NCBI GenBank assembly: GCA_036961445.1
Contig: JBALVO010000174.1
Coordinates: 1-6,031 of the forward strand
Direction: 5' to 3'
Source of the DNA: JBALVO01 sp036961445
Lineage (GTDB): Bacteria > Pseudomonadota > Gammaproteobacteria > Pseudomonadales > Halieaceae
DNA length: 6,031 bases
Positions within the stretch are counted from its first letter, which is position 1. Every line of letters begins with the position of its first letter. A program made the position numbers and the translations under genes. The notes under the pieces are model-generated. The model did not search any database. It was given only the letters and a program-made list of their open reading frames with translations, and was not told where the DNA came from. Positions 1 to 5,395 of the stretch are shown here, piece by piece.

Positions 1-280
1 CGAGCGCAACAGCACGAGCTCCGGCTTTCTGGCCGAAGAGCGCCAATGGATGAATACACTGCTCGAATCAGGTTACGTTGATGCATTTCGGGAAATAAAT
101 TCAGACCAGGACGAATTCAGCTGGTGGCCAGATGGTGGGCGCGATAGCAACGGCTGGCGCACGGATTTCCACATAATATCCCAGGGGCTGAAATATTCCG
201 TGGATTACGGCGCTATCTACAAGAGCAAGGAATTCTCCGCCCACGCTCCTGTTATCATGGATTACGATATAGAGCTGTAG
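1..280 (+). CDS. Exodeoxyribonuclease III / Crc-family protein, C-terminal part (5' truncated by window edge)
   Basis: The reading frame is open from base 2 and gives the last 92 codons of an endonuclease/exonuclease/phosphatase (EEP) superfamily protein. Visible family marks, in order, are GFLAEERQWM, a VDAFR segment, FSWW, GWRTDF (equivalent to the RID motif holding a catalytic Asp in E. coli ExoIII; Asp codon 164-166) and FSAHAPV near the end (equivalent to the SDHAP motif, with the catalytic His at 242-244). ExoIII removes nucleotides from the 3' end of duplex DNA and cuts at abasic sites. In Pseudomonas the homologue in this neighbourhood, beside rph, is Crc, a non-nuclease partner of Hfq in catabolite repression. 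The Asp of the SDH motif is Ala here (GCC, 239-241), which argues for impaired catalysis or a Crc-like role, but with the N-terminal half missing I cannot choose. An ATG at 50 is internal, not the start. The gene converges on rph with 15 bases between stop codons. Confidence 0.85.
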   Translation, partial: ERNSTSSGFLAEERQWMNTLLESGYVDAFREINSDQDEFSWWPDGGRDSNGWRTDFHIISQGLKYSVDYGAIYKSKEFSAHAPVIMDYDIEL

Positions 281-295
281 CCGACCGCCAGCAAC

Positions 296-1015
296 TCAGG
301 AGGCCAGTGCCTCCTTTTGCTTGACGATCAATTCATGTATCCCCTGAGCTGCAAGGTCCAACATACCGTCGAGCTCTTCGCGGGCGAAAGGACTGCCTTC
401 AGCGGTACCCTGGACTTCAATAAAGCCGCCTGACTCGCCCATGATGACATTCATGTCGGTATCTGCTGCAGAGTCTTCCGGATAATCCAGGTCCAGCACT
501 GGCACACCCTGGTATATACCCACAGAAACAGAACCGATCATTTGCAACAGGGGGTCACCCTGAATCACTTTCTCACGCTGCAAGGAACTGATGGCATCTA
601 CCAGTGCAACACAAGAGCCGGTTATGGCAGCAGTGCGCGTCCCTCCATCGGCCTGAATCACATCACAATCTACCGTAATCGTATTCTCTCCCAGTGCGGT
701 CAGGTCCAGCGCAGCGCGCAATGAACGTCCAATCAACCGCTGAATCTCCACAGTACGCCCACCCTGCTTACCCCTGCTCGCTTCCCGACCCATACGCGTT
801 CCGGTCGAACGCGGCAGCATGCCATACTCGGCTGTCACCCAACCGCGGCCCTGGCCACGCATAAACCTGGGTACCCCTTTTTCCACCGATGCCGTACATA
901 TCACCTGGGTGTCGCCAAAGCACACCAGCACGGAGCCCTCTGCGTGACGCGTAAAGTTGCGGGTTATGCTGATATCCCTCAGTTGTGCAGGCGCGCGGCC
1001 ACTGGGTCGTTGCAT
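296..1015 (-). CDS. rph: Ribonuclease PH
   Basis: RNase PH is a phosphorolytic 3'-to-5' exoribonuclease that trims tRNA precursors and degrades structured RNA, releasing nucleoside diphosphates; it acts in the cytoplasm as a hexameric ring. The 239-residue product matches the usual family length (E. coli 238) and is recognisable throughout: RPSGR at the N-terminus, RNFTRHAEGSVLVCFGDT (19-36), GMLPRSTGTR, GKQGGRT with the phosphate-binding Arg at about 87, QADGGTRTAAITG (121-133), and EDSAADTDMNV (180-190) with the acidic active-site residues at about 181 and 187. The ATG start gives the family N-terminus and has a GGAG Shine-Dalgarno (complement of 1023-1026) 7 bases upstream. The gene is divergent from yicC and convergent with the Crc/ExoIII-like gene, as I recall for pseudomonads. 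It appears intact, with no missing key residue. Confidence 0.97.
   Translation of the reverse strand: MQRPSGRAPAQLRDISITRNFTRHAEGSVLVCFGDTQVICTASVEKGVPRFMRGQGRGWVTAEYGMLPRSTGTRMGREASRGKQGGRTVEIQRLIGRSLRAALDLTALGENTITVDCDVIQADGGTRTAAITGSCVALVDAISSLQREKVIQGDPLLQMIGSVSVGIYQGVPVLDLDYPEDSAADTDMNVIMGESGGFIEVQGTAEGSPFAREELDGMLDLAAQGIHELIVKQKEALAS
298..318 (+). terminator. Intrinsic terminator of the Crc/ExoIII-like gene, inside the 3' end of rph
   Basis: A perfect 7-bp stem (AGGAGGC at 298-304 with GCCTCCT at 309-315) closes a CAGT tetraloop and runs straight into TTTT (315-318). The hairpin begins 18 bases after the + strand stop codon. The T-run is on the + strand side only; on the - strand the stem is preceded by A residues and followed by mixed sequence, so it should work only for transcripts from the left. 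The bases also encode the last residues and stop codon of rph. Confidence 0.8.
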
Positions 1016-1045
1016 GGGACTACTCCGTAGTGATTAAATCGCGCC

Positions 1046-1051
1046 AGTATA
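1046..1051 (-). promoter_or_regulatory. Candidate -10 box for rph
   Basis: Read on the - strand this is TATACT, five of six matches to TATAAT, preceded by GCG and lying about 30 bases before the rph start codon. That leaves a short leader carrying the GGAG ribosome binding site. No convincing -35 hexamer is present at 16-18 bases upstream, so the promoter may be weak or activator-dependent. It is assigned from position and -10 sequence only. Confidence 0.4.
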
Positions 1052-1140
1052 CGCGAGCCTGCCAGTCGGGGCTGCGAATTCTCGTCATACAGATGGCAAG
1101 GCAGGTTTTGAAGGGCGGTCTATATGCTTTAAAAACAAAC

Positions 1141-1149
1141 TGCTACACT
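1141..1149 (+). promoter_or_regulatory. Candidate extended -10 promoter for yicC
   Basis: TGCTACACT is an extended -10 element (TGn followed by TACACT, which matches TATAAT at four of six positions), 42 bases upstream of the yicC ATG. The hexamer 17 bases upstream (1121-1126, TATATG) is a poor -35, which fits extended -10 promoters that need the -35 less. The region between rph and yicC (1016-1190) holds no credible gene. The predicted leader is about 35 bases and has no strong Shine-Dalgarno before the ATG. Confidence 0.4.
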
Positions 1150-1190
1150 CTGCGGCCATCAGCACTTTCAAAAAAACAGCAGCCATAACT

Positions 1191-2057
1191 ATGATCCACA
1201 GCATGACATCTTTTGCCCGGGAGAGCACAACCGTTGCCCAGGGAGTGCTGACCGTAGAGTTGCGCTCGGTCAACCACCGCTATCTGGATTGCAGTTTTAA
1301 ACTACCCGATGCTCTGCGTGCACTCGAACCCCGACTGCGTGAGCAGGCCGGCAAAGTCCTGGCCAGGGGTAAGTTGGACTGCCTGATACGCCTGCAGGAA
1401 AATCCATCTACGAGCAACGAACTGCAGGTCGACCAACAACAATTGGACAAACTATTGGCGGCTACACAGGTCATCAGCCAACAAATGGATAATGCCGCAG
1501 CTTTCAGCGCATTGCAGGTCTTACAGTTCCCCGGAATCTGCAGTAGCGGGGAGCGATCTGACGACGCACTACAAAAAGATGCGCTGCAACTGTTCGGCAA
1601 GGCGCTGGAGAACATGGCGCAAAATCGACGTCGTGAAGGGGAAAAAATGGCTGCCGTGGTACTGGATCGACTGCAGCAAGTTGAGTCAGAGGTGGCGGGA
1701 ACACGAAAAATTCTGCCCGCTTTGATGCAGCAGCAGCGCGAACGTATTAGCGCCCGTATTGCAGACCTGGGTGTTGACGTAGACCCCGGCCGTTTGGAAC
1801 AGGAACTGGCCTACCAGGCACAAAAGGCCGACGTGGATGAAGAACTGGATCGGCTGGATGCTCATATTGGCGAAGTACGCCACACCTTTGAAAAAGGGGG
1901 GCCCTGTGGTCGTCGACTGGACTTTCTCATGCAGGAGTTAAACCGTGAAGCCAATACCCTGTCTTCCAAGTCAATTTCCAGTAGTACCACGCAAAATGCA
2001 GTAGAGCTCAAAGTTTTAATCGAACAAATGCGTGAACAAATTCAAAACATCGAATAG
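1191..2057 (+). CDS. yicC: YicC/YloC-family endoribonuclease
   Basis: The product is 288 residues, against 287 in E. coli YicC, and aligns from end to end. It has MIHSMTSFAR at the N-terminus, VELRSVNHRYLD (22-33), a central helical region rich in Gln and Leu (about 80-180), RLEQELAYQAQKADVDEELDRLDAHI (201-226), and the C-terminal DUF1732 block GRRLDFLMQELNREANTLSSKS (240-261), ending in VLIEQMREQIQNIE. E. coli YicC is a metal-dependent endoribonuclease reported to act on small RNAs such as RyhB; a role here in RNA turnover is inferred from the family. The ATG at 1191 is chosen because MIxSMT is the conserved family start. There is no clear Shine-Dalgarno in the preceding bases, so translation may start weakly. 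It is the first gene of the yicC-gmk-rpoZ-spoT-ridA run; the gap to gmk is 49 bases and contains a palindrome. Confidence 0.96.
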   Translation: MIHSMTSFARESTTVAQGVLTVELRSVNHRYLDCSFKLPDALRALEPRLREQAGKVLARGKLDCLIRLQENPSTSNELQVDQQQLDKLLAATQVISQQMDNAAAFSALQVLQFPGICSSGERSDDALQKDALQLFGKALENMAQNRRREGEKMAAVVLDRLQQVESEVAGTRKILPALMQQQRERISARIADLGVDVDPGRLEQELAYQAQKADVDEELDRLDAHIGEVRHTFEKGGPCGRRLDFLMQELNREANTLSSKSISSSTTQNAVELKVLIEQMREQIQNIE

Positions 2058-2072
2058 CACGCCCAATCCTCG

Positions 2073-2091
2073 CCAGCATCGCGATGCTTGG
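2073..2091. repeat. 14-bp perfect palindrome (2075-2088) and predicted hairpin just upstream of gmk
   Basis: AGCATCGCGATGCT at 2075-2088 is its own reverse complement. As RNA it can fold into a hairpin (AGCAT/ATGCT with a CGCG loop). The alternative pairing of CCA (2073-2075) with TGG (2089-2091) lengthens the stem and leaves a single bulged T. It lies between the yicC stop codon (2055-2057) and the gmk ribosome binding site (AGGT, 2097-2100). It has no T-run, so it is not an intrinsic terminator; it could affect gmk translation or mRNA processing, or bind a dimeric protein as DNA. The role is unknown. Confidence 0.6.
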
Positions 2092-2106
2092 ATAACAGGT
2101 ACTGAC

Positions 2107-2739
2107 ATGACTAGCACCGGAACACTTTACACGGTATCGGCTCCATCAGGCGCCGGCAAAACCAGCCTGGTCACTGCACTAATCGCGCGCTGTCAGGACT
2201 TGCGCGTTTCAGTGTCACATACCACCCGGGCCATGCGGCCAGGTGAGCAAGACGGCGTAAACTACCATTTCGTCGGTGAGAATTCTTTTCTGCAAATGCT
2301 GGATAAAGCCGAATTTTTGGAGCACGCGCGGGTATTTGGCAACCTTTACGGCACCTCGCAGGTCTGGGTTGAGCAACAATTGGCTGCCGGCACCGACGTT
2401 ATCCTGGAAATTGACTGGCAGGGAGCGCAACAGGTGAAGCATCTGCTGCCGGAGACTCGTGCAATCTTCATTCTGCCTCCCTCGCGGGTAACGCTGGAAC
2501 ACAGGCTCAATAACCGCGGCCAGGATGACGCTGAGATTATCGCCACGCGGATGGCAGAGGCGGACCAGGAGATGTCGCACTACCGTGAAGGTGACTTTCT
2601 GGTGATCAATAACGACTTTGAGCAAGCTCTTGAAGAATTGTACTGCATCATTACCTGCCAGCGCTTGCGCACAGAGCGGCAGCAGGAAGCCCTGGGCAAC
2701 ATGCTACAAGCGCTTCTGGGTCAATCCCCGGCTTGTTAA
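2107..2739 (+). CDS. gmk: Guanylate kinase
   Basis: Gmk phosphorylates GMP (and dGMP) to GDP using ATP in the cytoplasm. It thus supplies GTP synthesis and, indirectly, the GDP/GTP substrates of the ppGpp synthetase two genes downstream. The 210-residue product has the P-loop SAPSGAGKTS (11-20), the GMP-binding block SVSHTTRAMRPGE (35-47) with Tyr53 and EHARVFGNLYGTS (72-84), EIDWQGAQQ (101-109), and the ATP lid with Arg133, Arg137 and Arg148 (HRLNNRGQDDAEIIATRM). I chose the ATG at 2107 because it gives the usual short N-terminus ahead of GTLYTVSAPSG and has AGGT (2097-2100) in Shine-Dalgarno position. An in-frame ATG at 2032 would add 25 low-complexity residues and overlap yicC. Length is close to E. 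coli (207). Nothing essential is missing. Confidence 0.97.
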   Translation: MTSTGTLYTVSAPSGAGKTSLVTALIARCQDLRVSVSHTTRAMRPGEQDGVNYHFVGENSFLQMLDKAEFLEHARVFGNLYGTSQVWVEQQLAAGTDVILEIDWQGAQQVKHLLPETRAIFILPPSRVTLEHRLNNRGQDDAEIIATRMAEADQEMSHYREGDFLVINNDFEQALEELYCIITCQRLRTERQQEALGNMLQALLGQSPAC

Positions 2740-2748
2740 CTGGGGATT
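2723..2748 (+). other. Stem-loop spanning the gmk stop codon (possible weak terminator or RNA stabiliser)
   Basis: AATCCCCGG (2723-2731) pairs with CTGGGGATT (2740-2748) as nine base pairs, one of them G-U. The 8-base loop (2732-2739) contains the gmk TAA. The bases after the stem (ATTCACG) lack a T-run, so this is not a canonical intrinsic terminator. It may pause polymerase or protect the upstream mRNA from 3' exonucleases, separating yicC-gmk partly from rpoZ-spoT-ridA. Confidence 0.45.
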
Positions 2749-2756
2749 ATTCACGC

Positions 2757-2787
2757 TGGACGCACCCCCCGGTGTTTAAGGTATAAT
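2757..2787 (+). promoter_or_regulatory. Candidate sigma-70 promoter for rpoZ-spoT-ridA
   Basis: A perfect consensus -10 box TATAAT lies at 2782-2787. The best -35 candidate is TGGACG (2757-2762, four of six matches), at a long 19-base spacing. Transcription would begin near 2794, giving an rpoZ leader of about 145 bases. Its place in the widest gap of the run, after the gmk hairpin, supports an internal promoter. Confidence 0.55.
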
Positions 2788-2796
2788 TGAGGGTTC

Positions 2797-2915
2797 TTCC
2801 GGCCCAGTCCTGCTGCCCGGAATCAGGTAGTGTCATATCGTCGGCAATATTTTGGCGAACCACTCCCGTTTTTATTAATCTGTGTCTACAAGCCTGCTGT
2901 TTGTCGGGTGACACG
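2797..2915 (+). promoter_or_regulatory. Structured leader upstream of rpoZ
   Basis: Two hairpins can form in the predicted rpoZ leader. The first pairs TTCCGG (2797-2802) with CCGGAA (2817-2822) across 14 bases. The second is longer: TGTGTC (2881-2886) with GACACG (2910-2915, the outermost pair U-G) encloses an inner stem ACAAGC (2888-2893) with GTTTGT (2899-2904) around a CTGCT loop, with an asymmetric internal loop between the stems. Neither has a T-run. I recognise no known riboswitch or ribosomal-protein leader here. The rpoZ ribosome binding site GGGAAG (2924-2929) follows the second hairpin by 8 bases. Confidence 0.4.
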
Positions 2916-2938
2916 CTCAGTATGGGAAGTATCTAGTA

Positions 2939-3199
2939 ATGGCACGCGTAACTGTTGAAGACTGTCTGGAAAATGTTGCAAACCGCTTTGAACTGGTCAT
3001 GGTAGCCAGCAAACGGGCCCGTCAAATGGCCACTGGCGGCAAAGACCCTCTGGTTCAGGAAGAGTCCGACAAGCCCACCGTAATCGCCCTGCGCGAAATT
3101 GCTGAAGGTCTGGTAACCCCGGACATTCTCGTCCGCGAAGAAGAAATGGATGCCGAAGAGGAATTGGCCGAAGTTATGGAGGCCAGCGAAGCCCTCTAG
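2939..3199 (+). CDS. rpoZ: DNA-directed RNA polymerase omega subunit
   Basis: Omega is the small subunit that wraps the C-terminal part of beta', helps RNA polymerase assembly and, in E. coli, forms part of one of the two ppGpp binding sites. The 86-residue product (E. coli 91) is unmistakable: MARVTVEDCLENVANRFELV, VASKRARQMATGGKDPLVQEESDKPTVIALREIAEGL (22-58), then a short acidic tail rich in Glu. The MAR motif at the N-terminus, conserved in proteobacterial omega and involved in the ppGpp site, is present. The ATG is chosen by this conserved start; GGGAAG (2924-2929) is in Shine-Dalgarno range. spoT follows after 41 bases, so enzyme and target of the ppGpp signal are likely co-transcribed, as in E. 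coli. Confidence 0.97.
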   Translation: MARVTVEDCLENVANRFELVMVASKRARQMATGGKDPLVQEESDKPTVIALREIAEGLVTPDILVREEEMDAEEELAEVMEASEAL

Positions 3200-3240
3200 T
3201 TATCCCCGGGCATCTATGGCAAGAATCGCAGATCAGCAAT

Positions 3241-5358
3241 ATGCAAACCATTGATGCCCTCTGCTACACCCTCCGCAGCTATCTGGATCAGCAACAGACC
3301 AATCACGTAAGGCGCGCCTATTACTTCGCCGAACAGGCGCACCTTGGTCAATTGCGCCGCAGTGGCGAGCCCTATGTCACCCACCCGCTAGCGGTGGCTG
3401 GCATACTGGCCGAAATGCACATGGACCACCAGAGTCTGATGGCGGCCATGCTACACGATGTCATCGAAGATACCGGAATCGAAAAATCCGCCATCGGCAA
3501 TCAGTTCGGCCCTACGGTTGCAGAGCTGGTGGATGGGGTGAGCAAGCTGACCCAAATGGAATTCCAGTCGCTGGAAGAAAAGCAAGCTGAGAACTTCCAA
3601 AAAATGGCCCTGGCCATGGCCCAGGATATCCGCGTCATCCTGGTAAAGCTGGCCGACCGCTTACACAACATGCGCACCCTTGGCGTACTTGATACCGGCA
3701 AGGCCCGCCGTATCGCACGGGAAACTCTGGACATCTATTCGCCGATTGCCATGCGCCTGGGTATGAATACAGTACGTATGGAATTCGAGGACCTGGGCTT
3801 TAGCGCCCTCTATCCCATGCGTGCCAGTCGCATCGACGCCGCTCTGCGCAACGCACGTGGTCATCGCAAAGAACTGGTAGAACAAATTCGACACCAGGTG
3901 AAATCTACCCTGGCGCAAGAGGGCCACGAAGTTGAGGTGTTGGGACGAGAAAAACACCTGTACAGCATCTACAAAAAAATGAAATCCAAGCGCAAGTCGT
4001 TTTCGGAAATCATGGATATCTACGCCTTTCGCATCATCGTGGACTCGGTAGACACCTGCTATCGCGTACTGGGTTGCATACATAGCCTGTATAAACCCGT
4101 ACCCGGAGAATTCAAGGACTATATCGCCATTCCCAAGGCCAATGGTTACCAGTCCCTGCACACAGTATTAATGGGCATGCACGGAGTCCCTATCGAAATC
4201 CAGATCCGCACCCGCGAAATGGAAGAAATGGCAAACAACGGAATCGCTGCCCACTGGCTGTACAAAAGTGACGAACAATCCGTCAACGGCAGTCACGCCC
4301 GGGCCAGGCAGTGGGTACAGGGCCTGCTGGAGATGCAGCAGCGCGCGGGTAATTCACTGGAGTTTATCGAAAGCGTCAAAATAGACCTGTTCCCCGACGA
4401 GATTTATATTTTCAGCCCCAAGGGGCGGATTATGGAATTGCCGCGCGGCGCCACAGCCGTGGATTTTGCCTATGCAGTACATACCGATGTGGGCAACAGC
4501 TGCGTGGCGTGCCGCATAAACCGTCGCCTGGCGCCACTGTCAGAACCGCTGCAAAGTGGCCAGACCGTAGAGATACTCACAGCGCCGGGCGCGCGCCCCA
4601 ATCCCTCCTGGTTCAATTATGCGATAACCGCCAAGGCACGCTCCAATATCCGGCATTTTCTCAAACACCAGACCCGGGACGACTCGGTAGCCCTGGGTCG
4701 AAGCCTGCTTGACAAGGCCCTGACGGGTTTTGACAGCAGCCTGGACCAGCTACCAGAAGATAAGATCACTGACTTCCTGGCGCACCAGCAATACGAAATG
4801 CTGGATGATTTACTGGATGAAATAGCCCGGGGTAACCGTCTCCCGGCGATTACCGCGCAGCAATTACTGGGCGAAGTGGGCGCAGACCAGCTAAAACTTA
4901 GCGGGGGTACTGCCCAACCGGTGGCGATTCGTGGCACCGAAGGCTTCATGGTCAGCTATGCCAAGTGCTGTCATCCCATTCCCGGCGATCCGATCGAAGG
5001 CTATCTCAGCGCTGAGAAAGGCGTGGTAGTTCATCGTGAGCGCTGCAAAAATCTCGGCGATATGCGCGAAAACAGAGAGCGCCTGGTGGCGCTGCGCTGG
5101 GATGATGAGGTCGAAGGCGAATACCCCGTGGAGCTGCGTGTTGAGGTAGAAAATCGACGGGGCATGATTGCAGTCATCGCCACACGCATTAATAGCATGG
5201 GCGTCAATATTGAAAAAATTTCCACCGACGACAAAGACTACCAATTTACTTATGTGCAAATCGAAATGTTGGTCCACAATCGGGTTCATCTGGCCCGCAT
5301 CATGAAACGCTTGCGCAGCATTAAATACGTGCGCAAGGTAGGCAGAGTCAAAAATTAA
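3241..5358 (+). CDS. spoT: Bifunctional (p)ppGpp synthetase/hydrolase SpoT
   Basis: SpoT hydrolyses (p)ppGpp and weakly makes it from GDP/GTP and ATP, setting the stringent response to carbon, fatty acid or iron stress. The 705 residues (E. coli 702) show the full long-RSH layout. The HD hydrolase domain (about 20-190) has His48, His72-Asp73 with ED at 76-77, and LADRLHNMRTL (Asp139). The synthetase domain (about 225-345) has GREKHLYSIY (235-244), MDIYAFR (Asp259), IPKANGYQSLHT (297-308) and EIQIRT (Glu319). Then come TGS (about 384-446, His414), a helical linker, a zinc-finger/CC domain with Cys576, Cys577, His598 and Cys602, and a C-terminal ACT domain (about 630-703). Both active centres appear intact. 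One oddity is EFKD (290-293) where bifunctional enzymes usually have RxKD. The ATG at 3241 gives the usual N-terminus; no strong Shine-Dalgarno precedes it, suggesting low expression or coupling to rpoZ. Confidence 0.97.
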   Translation: MQTIDALCYTLRSYLDQQQTNHVRRAYYFAEQAHLGQLRRSGEPYVTHPLAVAGILAEMHMDHQSLMAAMLHDVIEDTGIEKSAIGNQFGPTVAELVDGVSKLTQMEFQSLEEKQAENFQKMALAMAQDIRVILVKLADRLHNMRTLGVLDTGKARRIARETLDIYSPIAMRLGMNTVRMEFEDLGFSALYPMRASRIDAALRNARGHRKELVEQIRHQVKSTLAQEGHEVEVLGREKHLYSIYKKMKSKRKSFSEIMDIYAFRIIVDSVDTCYRVLGCIHSLYKPVPGEFKDYIAIPKANGYQSLHTVLMGMHGVPIEIQIRTREMEEMANNGIAAHWLYKSDEQSVNGSHARARQWVQGLLEMQQRAGNSLEFIESVKIDLFPDEIYIFSPKGRIMELPRGATAVDFAYAVHTDVGNSCVACRINRRLAPLSEPLQSGQTVEILTAPGARPNPSWFNYAITAKARSNIRHFLKHQTRDDSVALGRSLLDKALTGFDSSLDQLPEDKITDFLAHQQYEMLDDLLDEIARGNRLPAITAQQLLGEVGADQLKLSGGTAQPVAIRGTEGFMVSYAKCCHPIPGDPIEGYLSAEKGVVVHRERCKNLGDMRENRERLVALRWDDEVEGEYPVELRVEVENRRGMIAVIATRINSMGVNIEKISTDDKDYQFTYVQIEMLVHNRVHLARIMKRLRSIKYVRKVGRVKN

Positions 5359-5383
5359 GTAGCTGGGCTCTGGCCCACATCGC

Positions 5384-5388
5384 AGGAG
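5384..5388 (+). promoter_or_regulatory. Ribosome binding site deciding the TTG start of ridA
   Basis: AGGAG at 5384-5388 lies 7 bases before the TTG at 5396, ideal spacing. No ATG or GTG occurs in frame near the start, so this site is the main support for a TTG start codon. A small hairpin (TGGGC 5364-5368 with GCCCA 5373-5377, TCTG loop) lies in the spoT-ridA gap just upstream and has no T-run, so it does not look like a terminator. Confidence 0.8.
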
Positions 5389-5395
5389 AACTACG

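Noticed and set aside
985..1188. 67-codon + strand frame filling the rph-yicC gap
   Set aside because: It starts inside rph on the opposite strand, lacks a ribosome binding site, and covers the promoter region; the translation is not protein-like by family resemblance.
2032..2106. Longer gmk reading frame starting at an ATG inside yicC
   Set aside because: The extra 25 residues do not look like any guanylate kinase N-terminus. The ATG at 2107 gives the family start directly before GTLYTVSAPSG and has an AGGT site at proper spacing.
2852..2878. Second possible rpoZ promoter (TTGGCG with TATTAA)
   Set aside because: The spacing is only 15 bases and the -10 matches poorly; the TATAAT at 2782-2787 is clearly better.
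2922..2936. Four-codon mini-ORF (ATG to TAG) ending 2 bases before the rpoZ ATG
   Set aside because: It has no Shine-Dalgarno of its own and overlaps the rpoZ ribosome binding site; most likely chance.
3661..4161. 166-codon open frame antisense to spoT, and similar ones at 4891-5415 (- strand) and 2215-2625 (antisense to gmk)
   Set aside because: They are antisense to strongly supported genes, show no recognisable motif, and are expected by-products of codon bias in GC-rich genes.
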